A stretch of 64,000 bases of DNA from an uncultured Oceanospirillaceae bacterium (GCA_937138495.1 CAKZPE010000022.1:1-64000); one strand, 5' to 3'. Positions 1-12,363 are shown, numbered from the stretch's first letter. Numbers and translations: made by a program. The notes: a model not told the origin generated them from the letters alone.

Positions 1-1
1 C

Positions 2-844
2 GATCACGTATTCCTGAAACTGGATCACCTGGGTGCTGACACCCTGAATGCCAAGTTGCCGGGTATCCTTGAGCTGTCCCGTACATTTGCGCATGCTGAT
101 CCGATTAAAGAGCCAATTCCGGTAGTGCCTACCTGTCACTATATGATGGGCGGTGTCACTACAAATATCGGTGGCCAGGCAATCGGTGCTGATGCAGACG
201 GTAACGACACAATCATCGACGGTCTGTTTGCCTGCGGTGAGGTTGCCTGTGTGTCTGTGCACGGTGCGAACCGTCTGGGCGGTAACTCGTTGCTTGATCT
301 GGTTGTATTTGGCCGTGCGGCCGGTATTCAGATTGAGAAGCAGATGCGTGAAGGGTATGAAGTTGCCCCGGCAAGCGATGCTGATCTGGAGCGTGCGATG
401 GCACGTCTGAACCGTTTGAACAATTCAACCGGTGGCGAAAAGGTTGCTGAAGTTCGTGCTGAACTGCAGAAAACCATGCAGCTGTACTTCGGTGTATTCC
501 GGGAAGGCGAAAGCATGGAGAAAGGTCTGGAGTTGCTGAAGGAAGTGCGTGCCAAGGTATCTGATCTTCATCTTGAAGATAAGAGCTCGGCATTTAACAC
601 TGCCCGTATTGAAGCGCTGGAGCTGGAGAACCTGATGGAAGTTGCTGAGGCAACGGCGATCGCTGCTATTACCCGTAAGGAAAGCCGTGGTGCGCATGCA
701 CGTAACGACTTTACTGAGCGTGATGATGAAAACTGGTTGTGCCATTCACTGTATCACCCGCAAACGCAGCAGATCACCAAGCGTGCTGTTAACTTTGCGC
801 CGAAGACAGTTGATGCCTTCCCGCCAAAAGTTCGAACGTATTAA
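2..844 (+). CDS. sdhA: Succinate dehydrogenase flavoprotein subunit, 3' part (5' end outside window)
   Basis: This is the C-terminal part of the flavoprotein that oxidises succinate to fumarate in respiratory complex II, on the cytoplasmic face of the inner membrane. The frame is open from base 2, so the FAD-binding N-terminus lies upstream of the window. Visible family signatures are the CHYMMGG stretch and HGANRLGGNSLLD, which carry the substrate-binding His and Arg of the SdhA/FrdA family, and the late ENWLCHSLY segment. It ends in PPKIRTY-like PPKVRTY, as in the enterobacterial protein. sdhB starts 12 bases downstream, so they share a transcript. Nothing unusual is seen apart from the truncation by the window edge. 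Confidence 0.97.
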   Translation, partial: DHVFLKLDHLGADTLNAKLPGILELSRTFAHADPIKEPIPVVPTCHYMMGGVTTNIGGQAIGADADGNDTIIDGLFACGEVACVSVHGANRLGGNSLLDLVVFGRAAGIQIEKQMREGYEVAPASDADLERAMARLNRLNNSTGGEKVAEVRAELQKTMQLYFGVFREGESMEKGLELLKEVRAKVSDLHLEDKSSAFNTARIEALELENLMEVAEATAIAAITRKESRGAHARNDFTERDDENWLCHSLYHPQTQQITKRAVNFAPKTVDAFPPKVRTY

Positions 845-856
845 GGGGTTACCACG

Positions 857-1561
857 ATGCTAGTAAGTGTATATCGCTATAATCCTGAGGTTGATGATGC
901 GCCTTACATGCAGGATGTTCATATCGACATTCCTGGTGGCAAGGACATCATGGTCCTGGATCTGCTGCAATTGCTGAAAGATAAAGATCCGTCGCTGGCT
1001 TACCGTCGTTCGTGCCGTGAAGGTGTGTGTGGTTCTGACGGTATGAATATGAACGGTAAGAACGGACTGGCGTGTATTACGCCACTGTCTGAGGTGGTTG
1101 AGAACGATAAGATCGTTCTGCGTCCGCTGCCAGGTCTGCCGGTTATCCGTGATGTGGTTGTTGATATGACTCAGTTCTATCAGCAGTACGAGAAGATTAA
1201 GCCGTTCCTGTTGAATGATACGCCGGCGCCTGCGATTGAACGTTTGCAGTCACCTGAAGAGCGTGCTGAGCTGGATGGTCTGTATGAGTGTATTCTCTGT
1301 GCATGCTGTTCAACTGCCTGTCCGTCGTTCTGGTGGAACCCTGATAAGTTTATCGGCCCGTCCGGTTTGCTGCAGGCCTACCGCTTCCTGGCTGATAGCC
1401 GTGATACGGCTACTAAGGAGCGTCTGGCTGATCTCGATGATCCGTTCAGCGTTTTCCGCTGCCACGGTATCATGAACTGTGTCAGCGTTTGTCCTAAGGG
1501 TCTTAATCCGACAAAGGCAATTGGCAAGATCCGTAACATGCTGTTGCAACAGGCAACCTGA
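857..1561 (+). CDS. sdhB: Succinate dehydrogenase iron-sulfur subunit
   Basis: SdhB passes electrons from the SdhA flavin to ubiquinone. At 234 residues it has the usual family length. The [2Fe-2S] ligands are Cys53, Cys58, Asp61 and Cys73; the Asp ligand is the same substitution found in the E. coli protein. The [4Fe-4S] ligands are Cys145, Cys148, Cys151 and Cys212, and the [3Fe-4S] ligands Cys155, Cys202 and Cys208. All three clusters should therefore be complete. It is the last gene of the sdh transcript, since a strong hairpin terminator follows at once. Confidence 0.98.
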   Translation: MLVSVYRYNPEVDDAPYMQDVHIDIPGGKDIMVLDLLQLLKDKDPSLAYRRSCREGVCGSDGMNMNGKNGLACITPLSEVVENDKIVLRPLPGLPVIRDVVVDMTQFYQQYEKIKPFLLNDTPAPAIERLQSPEERAELDGLYECILCACCSTACPSFWWNPDKFIGPSGLLQAYRFLADSRDTATKERLADLDDPFSVFRCHGIMNCVSVCPKGLNPTKAIGKIRNMLLQQAT

Positions 1562-1572
1562 TTGTTACTCAG

Positions 1573-1600
1573 GGCGGTCCCGAAAGGTACCGCCTTTTTT
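1573..1600 (+). terminator. Rho-independent terminator after sdhB
   Basis: The arms GGCGGT and ACCGCC form a hairpin that is followed directly by six T. It separates the sdh transcript from sucA. Confidence 0.85.
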
Positions 1601-2026
1601 ATTGCGTAAATTTAACTCAGCTATTGGTGTATGGCTGAATTGCATTCATGCATCCTTTGGTGAATGTTCAGGCGGGCGCGGGCATGGTACAAAGGTGTTT
1701 TGCCTGAAACGGTTGAATTTTATACACCAAATTAGCTGAAAGACGCTTTTGAATCGGATGAGTGGGGTGGATGTCGTATTTTTGTAAGTAAAATAAAGTT
1801 GTATATGATCCAAAAATAGAAAACTTTAAGATTCTTAGTGCCTTGCATGTATGAAGCCGGGTGCAAAAAGCGTAGAATCTGTCCCCGTATAAGTGCTACC
1901 ACTTCGGGGCTATATACGTGAGAAATAATAAACGATAACCATAAAGGAAATGGCTGGAATGGCCGAATCAGTCGGGACGTGGTGCAACCTGAACGTTGAT
2001 ATTCCTTTGAGCCAGGGTGATCAATA
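1601..2026 (+). promoter_or_regulatory. sdhB-sucA intergenic leader with a hairpin
   Basis: These 426 bases hold no convincing gene. They must contain the sucA promoter and a long 5' leader. At 1883-1909 there is a two-part hairpin: outer arms CCCCG and CGGGG, a three-base bulge, and inner arms AAGTG and CACTT closing a four-base loop CTAC. Conserved leader RNA motifs have been described upstream of sucA in Burkholderiales and Pseudomonadales. I cannot tell whether this hairpin belongs to either class. Confidence 0.4.
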
Positions 2027-4858
2027 ATGCAAGAAGGCATAATGGAGCTGATGTGGAAAAATGCGCATCTTTACGGTGGCAATTTATCCTACATTGAGCA
2101 GCTGTATGAAACCTATCTGATGGACCCCAACGCAATTCCTCAGGAATGGCGTGAAGAATTTGACCGGCTACCGAAAGTCGGCGACAACATTACACAGGAT
2201 GTGCCGCATACAGCGGTGCGTGAACACTTTCAGTATATTGCTAAGAATCAGCGTCGGGCTGCGCCTGTCTCTGCTTCCAGCGTCAGCTCAGATCACGAGA
2301 AAAAGCAGATTCGCGTCCTGCGGATGATTAACGCTTACCGTGTGCGGGGCCATCAGGCAGCTCAGATTGATCCACTGAATCTGGTCGAGCGTGAGCCTGT
2401 TCCCGATCTGGATCCGCGTTTTCATGAACTGTCTGAGGCAGATTATGATACGACTTTCCAGCTTGGTTCCCTGTTCTTCGGTGCTGAAGAAGCAACACTG
2501 AAATCTATCCTGGATGATCTCAAAAAGACTTACTGTACAACGGTCGGTGCTGAATACATGCACATCGTTGATACTAAAGAAAAGCGCTGGATTCAGTCCC
2601 GTCTTGAGCCCGTTCGCTCCCATCCGACCGTAGAGCCTGAAAAGAAAGTGATGGTGCTTGAGCGCCTGACTGCGGCTGAAGGTCTGGAAAAATATCTGGG
2701 TTCCCGTTTTGCCGGTGCTAAGCGCTTCGGTCTGGAAGGCGGTGAATCGATGATCGTTTCACTGAATACCCTGATTCACCGTGCCGGTAAACATGGCGCC
2801 CGTGAATTGGTCATCGGCATGGCCCACCGTGGCCGTCTGAATACGCTGGTGAACATCTTCGGTAAGAACCCTGCAGAGCTGTTTGGTGAATTCGAAGGTG
2901 TGCAGACACTGGAGACTTCCGGTGATGTGAAATATCACCAGGGTTTCTCATCCAACATCATGACCGATGGCGGTGAAATGCACATGGCGATGGCGTTTAA
3001 CCCGTCGCACCTGGAAATTGCCGCACCGGTAGTTGAAGGTTCAGTGCGGGCCCGTCAGGATCGCCGTGACGATCCGGTAGGTACCACGGTTGTACCGGTC
3101 AACATCCACGGTGACCAGGCGTTCGCCGGTCAGGGTGTGGTGATGGAGACATTCCAGATGTCTCAGACCCGTGCTTACAAGACTGGCGGCACGATTCATA
3201 TCGTTGTGAATAACCAGGTTGGTTTTACAACGAACAAACAGGAAGATTCCCGTTCAACTGAGTACTGTACTGATATCGCCAAGATGGTGCAGGCACCTAT
3301 TTTCCACGTGAACGGTGATGATCCTGAAGCGGTACGTTTTGTAACCCAACTGGCTGTGGATTACCGTACAGAGTTTAAGAAAGATGTGGTGATCGATCTG
3401 GTGTGTTACCGCCGTCGCGGGCATAACGAAGCGGATGAGCCTTCCGGCACCCAGCCGCTGATGTATCAGAAGATCAAAGCCCAGAAAACCACCCGTGAAC
3501 TTTATGCTCAGCAACTGATTGACGAGGGCGTCATTACTCAGGAGCAGAGTAAGCAAATGGAGAAGGACTACCGGAAGAATCTGGAAGACGGCAAGCACGT
3601 CACCCATTCTCTGGTGCTGGAACCGAATAAAGAACTGTTTGTGGACTGGACACCGTATCTGGGGCACAAATGGTCATTCGACTGTGATACCGGTGTAGAC
3701 ATCAAAGCCCTGCAGTCACTGGGTCAGCAGATCTGTGACGTCCCGGAAGGCTTTGCCGTACAGCGTCAGGTACAGAAAATCTATGACGACCGTAAGAAGA
3801 TGGCTGCCGGTGCGATGGCTGTTAACTGGGGGTGTGCAGAAATGCTTGCATATGCTTCAGTGCTGGCAGAGGGGCATGCTGTCCGTCTGACAGGGCAGGA
3901 TGTCGGCCGTGGTACTTTCTCTCACCGTCATGCGGTATTGCACAGCCAGAAAGACGCGGCTGTTTATGAGCCGTTACAGAATATTGCACCGGATCAGCCG
4001 CGGCTGACGTTGCATGATTCTTTCTTATCAGAAGAGGCTGTGCTGGCATTTGAGTATGGTTATGCCACGACAATGCCGAATGCATTAGTTATCTGGGAAG
4101 CACAGTTCGGTGATTTCGCGAACGGCGCTCAGGTAGTTATTGATCAGTTTATAACCAGTGGTGAGCATAAGTGGGCCCGTTTGTGTGGCCTGACGATGTT
4201 ATTGCCGCATGGCTTTGAAGGGCAGGGGCCGGAACACTCCTCAGCCCGTCTGGAGCGTTATCTGCAGTTGTGTGCTGAACACAATATTCAGGTGTGTGTA
4301 CCGACGACACCGGCACAGATTTTCCATCTGTTGCGCCGTCAGGTAGTGCGTCCGCTGCGTAAGCCTCTGGTGGTTATGTCGCCGAAGAGTCTGTTACGTC
4401 ACAAACAGGCTGTTTCCAGTATTGAAGAACTGGCAAATGGCAGCTTCCAGCCGGTGATCGGCGAAACCGATCAGCTTGATCCGGCCAAGGTGAAACGCCT
4501 GGTTCTGTGTAGCGGTAAGGTCTACTACGATCTTTACAACCGCCGTGCTGAGCTGGAAAAAGACGACGTAGCAATCGTGCGTATTGAACAGTTGTATCCG
4601 TTCCCTGAAAACCAGATGTATGAAGCGATTAAAGATTATAGCAATCTTGAGTCGGTTGTCTGGTGTCAGGAAGAGCCGATGAACCAGGGCGCCTGGTACT
4701 GTAGTCAGCACCACATGCGTCATGCGCTGGCGCGTCATAACAGCTCGATTCAACTGGGCGGCGTAGGCCGGCCACATGCAGCCGCACCTGCTGTAGGGTA
4801 CATTTCTGTACACCTTGAACAGCAGGAAAAACTGGTTAATGAAGCAATCAATGGCTAA
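2027..4858 (+). CDS. sucA: 2-Oxoglutarate dehydrogenase E1 component
   Basis: This thiamine-diphosphate enzyme decarboxylates 2-oxoglutarate and transfers the succinyl group to the lipoyl arm of SucB. It has 943 residues, close to the usual length. The N-terminal [11 protein letters not shown] segment (about 21-31) is typical of proteobacterial E1o. MAHRGRLN lies at 265-272. The cofactor-binding motif begins at Gly362-Asp363 and ends at Asn395-Asn396. I chose the first ATG because its [10 protein letters not shown] start resembles pseudomonad SucA proteins; later Met codons at residues 6 and 9 would cut into that conserved start. sucB follows after 47 bases without a terminator. Confidence 0.98.
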   Translation: MQEGIMELMWKNAHLYGGNLSYIEQLYETYLMDPNAIPQEWREEFDRLPKVGDNITQDVPHTAVREHFQYIAKNQRRAAPVSASSVSSDHEKKQIRVLRMINAYRVRGHQAAQIDPLNLVEREPVPDLDPRFHELSEADYDTTFQLGSLFFGAEEATLKSILDDLKKTYCTTVGAEYMHIVDTKEKRWIQSRLEPVRSHPTVEPEKKVMVLERLTAAEGLEKYLGSRFAGAKRFGLEGGESMIVSLNTLIHRAGKHGARELVIGMAHRGRLNTLVNIFGKNPAELFGEFEGVQTLETSGDVKYHQGFSSNIMTDGGEMHMAMAFNPSHLEIAAPVVEGSVRARQDRRDDPVGTTVVPVNIHGDQAFAGQGVVMETFQMSQTRAYKTGGTIHIVVNNQVGFTTNKQEDSRSTEYCTDIAKMVQAPIFHVNGDDPEAVRFVTQLAVDYRTEFKKDVVIDLVCYRRRGHNEADEPSGTQPLMYQKIKAQKTTRELYAQQLIDEGVITQEQSKQMEKDYRKNLEDGKHVTHSLVLEPNKELFVDWTPYLGHKWSFDCDTGVDIKALQSLGQQICDVPEGFAVQRQVQKIYDDRKKMAAGAMAVNWGCAEMLAYASVLAEGHAVRLTGQDVGRGTFSHRHAVLHSQKDAAVYEPLQNIAPDQPRLTLHDSFLSEEAVLAFEYGYATTMPNALVIWEAQFGDFANGAQVVIDQFITSGEHKWARLCGLTMLLPHGFEGQGPEHSSARLERYLQLCAEHNIQVCVPTTPAQIFHLLRRQVVRPLRKPLVVMSPKSLLRHKQAVSSIEELANGSFQPVIGETDQLDPAKVKRLVLCSGKVYYDLYNRRAELEKDDVAIVRIEQLYPFPENQMYEAIKDYSNLESVVWCQEEPMNQGAWYCSQHHMRHALARHNSSIQLGGVGRPHAAAPAVGYISVHLEQQEKLVNEAING

Positions 4859-4905
4859 CAGGTCTGACGAAAACGCCTGTTAGTAACACTGAGAAAGGAA
4901 AGAAT

Positions 4906-6117
4906 ATGTCTATCGAAATCAAAACGCCGACCTTCCCTGAATCCGTAGCCGACGGTACCGTGGCTACCTGGCACAAACAGCCTGGTGAGGCTTGCTCCAC
5001 CGATGAGCTGATTGTTGATATTGAAACCGACAAAGTTGTGTTGGAAGTGGTCGCGCCGGCGGATGGCGTGCTCAAAGACATCATTAAAGGCGAAGGCGAT
5101 ACAGTACTGAGTGAAGAAGTGCTGGCGACCTTCGAAGCAGGTGCTGCGCCAGCAGCGGCACCGGCAGCCGCGGCAGAGCCTGCTGCAGCTGCTCCGGCAG
5201 CAGGTGACGCTGATAAAATCGGCCCTGCAGCCCGTAAGCTGATTGAAGAAAACGGTCTGGATGCGTCTCAGATTCCGGGTACCGGCAAAAATGGCGGTAT
5301 TACCAAGGAAGACGTGGCGAACTTCATCAAGAACAAGCCTGCTGCACCGGCGCCGGCTGCCGCGGCACCAGCAGTTGCTTCAGCAGCTGCACCGGGTACT
5401 GTGCCAGTGGGTGAGCGTATTGAGAAGCGTGTACCGATGACCCGTCTGCGTGCGACTATCGCTAAGCGACTGGTTGAAGCGCAGCAAAATGCAGCGATGC
5501 TGACCACATACAATGAAGTCAATATGAAGCCGATCATGGAGCTGCGTAAGCAGTACAAGGATCTGTTCGAGAAAACCCACAACGGTACCCGTCTGGGCTT
5601 CATGTCATTCTTCGTTAAAGCTGCAACTGAAGCGCTGAAGCGTTTCCCTGCAGTGAATGCCTCAATCGATGGTAACGATATGGTTTACCACGGTTATCAG
5701 GATATCGGTGTAGCGGTATCGACCGAACGCGGTCTGATGGTGCCGGTACTGCGTGATACAGATGCGATGAGCCTGGCGAATATTGAAGCGACTATCCGTG
5801 ACTTCGGTCTGCGTGGTCGCGACGGTAAGTTGGGTATGGATGATATGCAGGGTGGTACTTTCACAATCACTAACGGTGGTGTGTTCGGTTCCCTGATGTC
5901 TACGCCAATTCTGAATCCGCCTCAGACGGCTATCCTGGGCATGCATAAAATTCAGGAACGTCCAATGGCCGTCAATGGTCAGGTAGAAATTCTGCCAATG
6001 ATGTATCTGGCCCTGTCATACGACCATCGTATGATTGATGGTAAGGAAGCTGTACAATTCCTGGTTACTATAAAGGATCTCTTAGAAGATCCAGCTCGGA
6101 TGTTGCTAGACGTATAA
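4906..6117 (+). CDS. sucB: Dihydrolipoyllysine succinyltransferase, E2 of the 2-oxoglutarate dehydrogenase complex
   Basis: E2 forms the core of the complex and transfers the succinyl group to CoA. Three domains are visible: a lipoyl domain (about 1-77) with the lipoylated Lys43 in ETDKVV, a peripheral subunit-binding domain (about 106-142), and the catalytic domain with His374 and Asp378 in YDHRMIDG near the C-terminus. Ala/Pro-rich hinges join them, at about 80-100 and 146-165. Length is 403 residues, normal for the family. A clear AAAGGAAA ribosome binding site precedes the ATG. It lies between sucA and lpdA, as expected for a complete complex operon. Confidence 0.98.
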   Translation: MSIEIKTPTFPESVADGTVATWHKQPGEACSTDELIVDIETDKVVLEVVAPADGVLKDIIKGEGDTVLSEEVLATFEAGAAPAAAPAAAAEPAAAAPAAGDADKIGPAARKLIEENGLDASQIPGTGKNGGITKEDVANFIKNKPAAPAPAAAAPAVASAAAPGTVPVGERIEKRVPMTRLRATIAKRLVEAQQNAAMLTTYNEVNMKPIMELRKQYKDLFEKTHNGTRLGFMSFFVKAATEALKRFPAVNASIDGNDMVYHGYQDIGVAVSTERGLMVPVLRDTDAMSLANIEATIRDFGLRGRDGKLGMDDMQGGTFTITNGGVFGSLMSTPILNPPQTAILGMHKIQERPMAVNGQVEILPMMYLALSYDHRMIDGKEAVQFLVTIKDLLEDPARMLLDV

Positions 6118-6149
6118 ATTCAGCCCCCTTACAGAAATTTTAAAGGTAG

Positions 6150-7598
<1,449 letters not shown>

Positions 7599-7601
7599 TA
7601 A

Positions 7602-7630
7602 AAAGCCCCTGTACTCTGTGCAGGGGCTTT
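7602..7630 (+). terminator. Terminator hairpin after lpdA
   Basis: The perfect ten-base arms AAAGCCCCTG and CAGGGGCTTT enclose nine bases. The T tract is short and interrupted (TTT, ATAG, TTTT), so readthrough into sucC is possible. Confidence 0.75.
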
Positions 7631-7643
7631 ATAGTTTTAGATT

Positions 7644-7769
7644 TCAACCGGAGACCCCGGTTGATTATCGTTGTTTATGCCCGGTGTTGCCGTATTGGCA
7701 GTCACTGAGGTGTTTGCAACCTTTGGGCTGTATATCAGTGGCCTCTCCCCATTGAGTACAGAGACCTCA
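7644..7769 (+). promoter_or_regulatory. Possible structured leader of sucC
   Basis: Between the lpdA terminator and sucC there are several potential stems. TCAACCGG and CCGGTTGA form a perfect eight-base hairpin at 7644-7664. CAGTGG (7736-7741) can pair with CCATTG (7749-7754). TGAGGT (7706-7711) can pair with ACCTCA (7764-7769) and would close the second stem, ending about 24 bases before the sucC start. A conserved sucC leader motif is known from Pseudomonas; membership of this sequence is not shown. Confidence 0.35.
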
Positions 7770-7793
7770 AAAGTAAAAACGACGGATTAGAGC

Positions 7794-8960
7794 ATGAATC
7801 TTCATGAGTACCAGGGCAAACAACTGTTTGCCGAATATGGTCTGCCGGTATCCAAGGGATACGCTGTAGATACCCCGGAAGCGGCTGCTGAAGCAGCTGA
7901 AAAAATTGGTGGTAGCAAGTGGGTTGTTAAAACCCAAGTGCATGCCGGTGGCCGTGGTAAGGCTGGCGGTGTACAGCTGGTTGACTCTCCTGCTGAAGCG
8001 TCTGAATTTGCCGCTAAGTGGTTGGGTAAAAACCTGGTGACCTATCAGACTGACGCTAATGGTCAGCCTGTATCTAAAATTCTGGTAGAAGACTGCACCG
8101 ATATCGCCAATGAGCTGTATCTGGGTGCGGTAGTTGACCGTTCTTCTCGTCGTATCGTTTTCATGGCATCTACTGAAGGTGGTGTGGAAATTGAGACAGT
8201 TGCGGAAGAAACACCAGAAAAAATCCTTAAAGCGACCATTGATCCGCTGACCGGTGCGCAGCCTTACCAGGGCCGTGAGCTGGCATTCAAGCTGGGTCTG
8301 GAAGGTGTGCAGATTAAGCAGTTCACTCAGATCTTCATGGGTCTGGCGAAAATGTTCCAGGAAAAAGACCTGGCGCTGCTGGAAATCAACCCGCTGGTAA
8401 TCACCGAAGCCGGTGACCTGCACTGTCTGGACGCTAAAGTAGCGATCGATGGTAACGCGGTTTACCGTCACAAAGATCTGCAGGCAATGGAAGATCCCAG
8501 CCAGGAAGACGAGCGTGAAGCACGCGCGGCTGAGTGGGATCTGAACTACGTTGCGCTGGACGGCAGCATTGGCTGCATGGTTAACGGTGCAGGCCTGGCA
8601 ATGGGCACGATGGATATCGTTTCCCTGCACGGTGGCTTCCCGGCTAACTTCCTGGACGTAGGTGGCGGCGCGACTAAAGAGCGTGTAACCGAAGCGTTCA
8701 AGATCATTCTGGAAGATTCTAAAGTTAAAGCGGTTCTGGTTAACATCTTCGGCGGTATCGTACGTTGCGACCTGATTGCTGAAGGTATCATCGGCGCGGT
8801 TAAAGAAGTCGGTGTAGAGGTGCCTGTTGTGGTACGTCTGGAAGGTAACAATGCGGAACTGGGTTCTAAACTGCTTTCTGAATCCGGTCTGGATATCATT
8901 GCAGCGACCAGTCTGACAGACGCTGCTGAGCAAGCGGTAAAAGCAGCGGAGGGTAAATAA
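7794..8960 (+). CDS. sucC: Succinyl-CoA synthetase beta subunit
   Basis: The beta subunit carries the ATP-grasp nucleotide site and, with SucD, converts succinyl-CoA to succinate with formation of a nucleoside triphosphate. It has 388 residues, the family norm. The [16 protein letters not shown] start, the [16 protein letters not shown] nucleotide-binding segment (about 44-59) and [13 protein letters not shown] (about 318-330) are characteristic. It is two bases from sucD and clearly in the same operon. A 388-residue open frame on the opposite strand is only a coding shadow. Confidence 0.98.
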   Translation: MNLHEYQGKQLFAEYGLPVSKGYAVDTPEAAAEAAEKIGGSKWVVKTQVHAGGRGKAGGVQLVDSPAEASEFAAKWLGKNLVTYQTDANGQPVSKILVEDCTDIANELYLGAVVDRSSRRIVFMASTEGGVEIETVAEETPEKILKATIDPLTGAQPYQGRELAFKLGLEGVQIKQFTQIFMGLAKMFQEKDLALLEINPLVITEAGDLHCLDAKVAIDGNAVYRHKDLQAMEDPSQEDEREARAAEWDLNYVALDGSIGCMVNGAGLAMGTMDIVSLHGGFPANFLDVGGGATKERVTEAFKIILEDSKVKAVLVNIFGGIVRCDLIAEGIIGAVKEVGVEVPVVVRLEGNNAELGSKLLSESGLDIIAATSLTDAAEQAVKAAEGK

Positions 8961-8962
8961 TC

Positions 8963-9838
8963 ATGGCGGTTTTAATTAACAAAGACACTAAGGTGATCTG
9001 TCAGGGTTTCACCGGTGGCCAGGGTACCTTCCATTCTGAACAGGCGATTGCTTACGGTACTAAAATGGTTGGCGGTGTAACGCCAGGCAAAGGCGGTACT
9101 GAGCACCTGGGTCTGCCTGTATTTAATACTGTATCTGAAGCGGTTGCTGAAACCGGTGCTACTGCATCTGTTATCTACGTACCGGCGCCATTCTGTAAGG
9201 ATTCTATCCTGGAAGCGGCGAATGCAGGTATCGAGCTGATCGTATGTATCACTGAGCACATCCCGGTTATGGATATGCTGGAGTGTAAAGTTAAGTGTGA
9301 CGAGCTGGGCGTACGTCTTATCGGCCCTAACTGTCCGGGTGTTATCACGCCGGGTGAATGTAAGATCGGTATCATGCCGGGCCACATTCACCTGCCGGGT
9401 AAAGTCGGTATCGTTTCCCGTTCAGGTACACTGACCTATGAAGCGGTTAAGCAGACAACTGATGCCGGTTTTGGTCAGTCTACCTGTGTAGGTATCGGCG
9501 GTGACCCGATTCCGGGTTCTAACTTCATCGATATTCTGGAAATGTTCCAGAATGATCCGCAGACTGAAGCCATCGTTATGATCGGTGAAATCGGCGGTTC
9601 TGCTGAAGAAGAAGCGGCTGCATACATTAAGGCAAACGTGACTAAGCCTGTTGTGTCTTACATTGCCGGTGTAACTGCACCTGCAGGTAAGCGTATGGGT
9701 CATGCCGGTGCAATTATCTCCGGCGGTAAAGGTACTGCTGATGAGAAGTTTGCAGCACTGGAAGCAGCGGGCGTTAAAACCGTTCGCTCTCTGGCGCAGA
9801 TTGCAGACGGCCTGCGTGAAGTGACCGGTTGGGAATAA
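8963..9838 (+). CDS. sucD: Succinyl-CoA synthetase alpha subunit
   Basis: The alpha subunit binds CoA and is phosphorylated on a histidine during catalysis. It has 291 residues. The CoA-binding fold is seen at the N-terminus ([16 protein letters not shown], about 13-28), the GEIGG signature is present, and the phosphorylated histidine should be His247 in KRMGHAGAI. It follows sucC after two bases and is closed by a strong terminator, so sucCD forms the last unit of the TCA cluster. Confidence 0.98.
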   Translation: MAVLINKDTKVICQGFTGGQGTFHSEQAIAYGTKMVGGVTPGKGGTEHLGLPVFNTVSEAVAETGATASVIYVPAPFCKDSILEAANAGIELIVCITEHIPVMDMLECKVKCDELGVRLIGPNCPGVITPGECKIGIMPGHIHLPGKVGIVSRSGTLTYEAVKQTTDAGFGQSTCVGIGGDPIPGSNFIDILEMFQNDPQTEAIVMIGEIGGSAEEEAAAYIKANVTKPVVSYIAGVTAPAGKRMGHAGAIISGGKGTADEKFAALEAAGVKTVRSLAQIADGLREVTGWE

Positions 9839-9868
9839 ATTTCCGACAGGTTTCTTTGTGATAATAAA

Positions 9869-9890
9869 GGCAGCTTCGGCTGCCTTTTTT
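9869..9890 (+). terminator. Rho-independent terminator after sucD
   Basis: The arms GGCAGC and GCTGCC close a TTCG tetraloop and are followed by six T. This is a textbook terminator that ends the TCA gene cluster. Confidence 0.93.
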
Positions 9891-9987
9891 GCGTTGTGGA
9901 CCCGGTAAGACGTTAAAGTGCTTAACAGTCGTTTTGGCCGGTTAAAAAACGCCAGGTGTCAGGGTGTGGATATTTCCGTCTCAGCCC

Positions 9988-10016
9988 CTGTCAGGCTGTA
10001 GAAATTCAGGTATAAT
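9988..10016 (+). promoter_or_regulatory. Candidate sigma-70 promoter of the fmdB-aspS unit
   Basis: CTGTCA at 9988-9993 and a perfect TATAAT at 10011-10016 are separated by 17 bases. The position, 57 bases before the zinc-ribbon gene, is reasonable. Confidence 0.55.
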
Positions 10017-10073
10017 TTGCGTCTTTTTATTGGCGATCCTTGCCGGAATAAGCATAAAGAAGTGATTTAACCG

Positions 10074-10304
10074 ATGCCTATTTTTGATTTTGCCTGCCGT
10101 GAATGCGGTCATGAATTTGAAAAGTTAGTAATGAAGTCTGATGCGCCGCCTCCGGCCTGTCTGGCCTGTAATGCAGAGAATGTTGAAAAGAAAGTCTCTG
10201 CGCCGGGTTTCCGTTTGTCTGGCAGTGGCTGGTATGAAACTGATTTCAAAACCGGCAAGAAGAAAAACATAGCGGGGGATAACTCCTCCGGTGCAGGTAG
10301 CTGA
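10074..10304 (+). CDS. FmdB-family zinc ribbon protein
   Basis: This is a small 76-residue protein with two CxxC knuckles, Cys8-Cys11 and Cys29-Cys32, in the arrangement of the FmdB/CxxC_CXXC_SSSS family. The C-terminus is basic, then Ser/Gly-rich. The molecular role of the family is not established; the name comes from a putative regulator of formamidase in methylotrophs. The gene sits directly before aspS, a neighbourhood seen in other gammaproteobacteria. The start is the only ATG that keeps the conserved MPIFDFAC opening. Confidence 0.9.
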   Translation: MPIFDFACRECGHEFEKLVMKSDAPPPACLACNAENVEKKVSAPGFRLSGSGWYETDFKTGKKKNIAGDNSSGAGS

Positions 10305-10403
10305 TACCTGACGTGTGATTGCTGCGGCAATCTGAACTATTCAGCAGCTGGCCGGCAGGGCGGCTGTGAGTGAACAACTGATTAATAACAGGAACTGGTA
10401 ATT

Positions 10404-12170
10404 ATGCGCAGCCATTATTGCGGCGAACTAAATACAACTCATATCGGCGAAGACATCGTCCTGAACGGCTGGGTGCATCGTCGCCGTGACCACGGTGGTG
10501 TAATCTTCCTGGATGTTCGTGACCGCGAAGGTATTACCCAGGTAGTTTTTGACCCTGACCGTGAAGAAAGCTTTGCTCTGGCCGACAGCGTGCGTAATGA
10601 ATATGTCATCGAAGTACGCGGTACTGTCCGTGCCCGTCCTGAAGGTACCACTAATTCCGATATGCCTACCGGCGAAATCGAAGTGCTGGGTAAAGAGCTG
10701 GTTGTTCTGAATAAGTCTGAAACACCTCCGTTCCAGCTGGATGAGCATCAGCAGGTAGGTGAAGACGTGCGTCTGCGCCACCGTTATGTTGACCTTCGCC
10801 GTCCTGAAATGCAGGAAAAGCTGCGTTTCCGTTCTAAGGTAACGAATGAGATCCGTAACTACCTGGATGATAACGGCTTCCTGGATATCGAAACGCCGAT
10901 TCTGAACCGTGCAACGCCGGAAGGTGCCCGTGACTATCTGGTGCCAAGCCGTGTTCATGAAGGTCAGTTTTTCGCACTGCCACAGTCGCCTCAGTTGTTC
11001 AAGCAGCTGCTGATGGTGTCCGGTTTTGACCGTTACTACCAGATCGCCCGCTGCTTCCGTGACGAAGATCTGCGTGCTGACCGTCAGCCTGAATTTACCC
11101 AGATCGATATTGAAACCTCCTTTATGGATGAAGAAGCGATCATGGGTATGACAGAAGCCATGGTCCGTAAACTGTTCCTGGAGCTGAAAGGTATCGATCT
11201 GGGTGAGTTCCCACGGATGCCGTTCTCTGAAGCGATGCAGAAGTACGGTTCTGATAAGCCGGATCTGCGCTTCCCGATGGAGCTGGTTGATGTTGCTGAC
11301 CTGATGGCTGAGATCGAATTTAAAGTATTCGCCGGCCCTGCAAAAGATCCTAAAGGCCGCGTTGCTGCGCTGAAAGTACCGGGTGGTGCACAGCTGACCC
11401 GTAAGAACATTGATGAGTACACTAAGTTCGTTAGCATTTACGGTGCTAAAGGTCTGGCGTGGATCAAGGTTAACGAACTGGAGAAGGGTGAAGAAGGCCT
11501 GCAGTCTCCGATCGTTAAATTCCTGGGTGCAGAAGTTGCTATGCAGATCATGGAACGTCTGGGCGCTCAGAATGGCGATATCGTATTCTTCGGTGCCGAT
11601 AAAGAGAAAGTTGTGAGTGAAGCACTGGGTGCGCTGCGTATTAAGGTCGGTGAAGATCTGAATATGAGCGAGCGTGAGTGGGCACCGCTGTGGGTTGTTG
11701 ACTTCCCGATGTTTGAAGAAACGTCTGAAGGCGGTCTGACGGCGCTGCATCACCCGTTCACTGCACCAAGCTGTTCAGCTGAAGAGCTGAAAGCCAGCCC
11801 GCTGACCGCGCTGTCCCGTGCATATGACATGGTACTGAACGGTTGTGAGCTGGGCGGTGGTTCGGTTCGTATCCACGATCAGGAAATGCAGGCGACTGTA
11901 CTGGAAGTGCTGGGTATTTCTGATGAAGAAGCGGAAGACAAGTTTGGCTTCCTGCTGAATGCGCTGAAGTACGGTGCACCACCGCACGGTGGTCTGGCAT
12001 TCGGTCTTGACCGTCTGATCATGTTGATGACTGGCACGGACTCTATCCGTGAAGTAATTGCCTTCCCTAAAACCCAGAGTGCTTCCTGTCCGCTGACAGA
12101 AGCACCGGGGCAGGTAAGTTCAGCGCAGCTGCGTGAATTGCACATCAAACTGCGTCAGAAAGAAGCTTAA
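10404..12170 (+). CDS. aspS: Aspartyl-tRNA synthetase
   Basis: AspS charges tRNA(Asp) with aspartate in the cytoplasm. It is a class II synthetase of the bacterial type, 588 residues against 590 in E. coli. The N-terminal OB fold binds the anticodon (about 1-105). The motif 2 loop lies around [16 protein letters not shown], and motif 3 is the late GLAFGLDRL. The bacterial GAD insert lies between. Whether it also charges tRNA(Asn) cannot be judged here, because gatCAB and asnS are outside the window. An ACAGGAAC ribosome binding site precedes the ATG. Confidence 0.98.
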   Translation: MRSHYCGELNTTHIGEDIVLNGWVHRRRDHGGVIFLDVRDREGITQVVFDPDREESFALADSVRNEYVIEVRGTVRARPEGTTNSDMPTGEIEVLGKELVVLNKSETPPFQLDEHQQVGEDVRLRHRYVDLRRPEMQEKLRFRSKVTNEIRNYLDDNGFLDIETPILNRATPEGARDYLVPSRVHEGQFFALPQSPQLFKQLLMVSGFDRYYQIARCFRDEDLRADRQPEFTQIDIETSFMDEEAIMGMTEAMVRKLFLELKGIDLGEFPRMPFSEAMQKYGSDKPDLRFPMELVDVADLMAEIEFKVFAGPAKDPKGRVAALKVPGGAQLTRKNIDEYTKFVSIYGAKGLAWIKVNELEKGEEGLQSPIVKFLGAEVAMQIMERLGAQNGDIVFFGADKEKVVSEALGALRIKVGEDLNMSEREWAPLWVVDFPMFEETSEGGLTALHHPFTAPSCSAEELKASPLTALSRAYDMVLNGCELGGGSVRIHDQEMQATVLEVLGISDEEAEDKFGFLLNALKYGAPPHGGLAFGLDRLIMLMTGTDSIREVIAFPKTQSASCPLTEAPGQVSSAQLRELHIKLRQKEA

Positions 12171-12293
12171 GCTGAACCTTTGTTTACCGCCGGATTTTGC
12201 GGCGGTGAGCCTTATTCGGATCACTTATCCGGATGCGATGCGTTACTCAGATCAGAATAATGCTGAACTGTAGCGTGAAAGTGATGCGAAAAT

Positions 12294-12322
12294 AAAACCG
12301 GGATTTATATCCCGGTTTTTTT
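12294..12322 (+). terminator. Rho-independent terminator after aspS
   Basis: AAAACCGGGA and TCCCGGTTTT form a ten-base stem with a six-base loop, and the T run continues to seven bases. It isolates aspS from ruvC. Confidence 0.9.
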
Positions 12323-12363
12323 ATGCCTTTTGCACGTAGATGCCTGGCTGAAGCAATGATAGT

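Noticed and set aside
7767..8933. A 388-residue open frame on the minus strand opposite sucC
   Set aside because: It mirrors sucC almost exactly, has a composition unlike a real protein (rich in Thr, Arg, Phe and Gln) and shows no family motif. It is a codon-bias shadow.
10428..11753. A 441-residue minus-strand frame inside aspS
   Set aside because: The plus-strand frame is unmistakably aspartyl-tRNA synthetase; the antisense frame has no recognisable domain.
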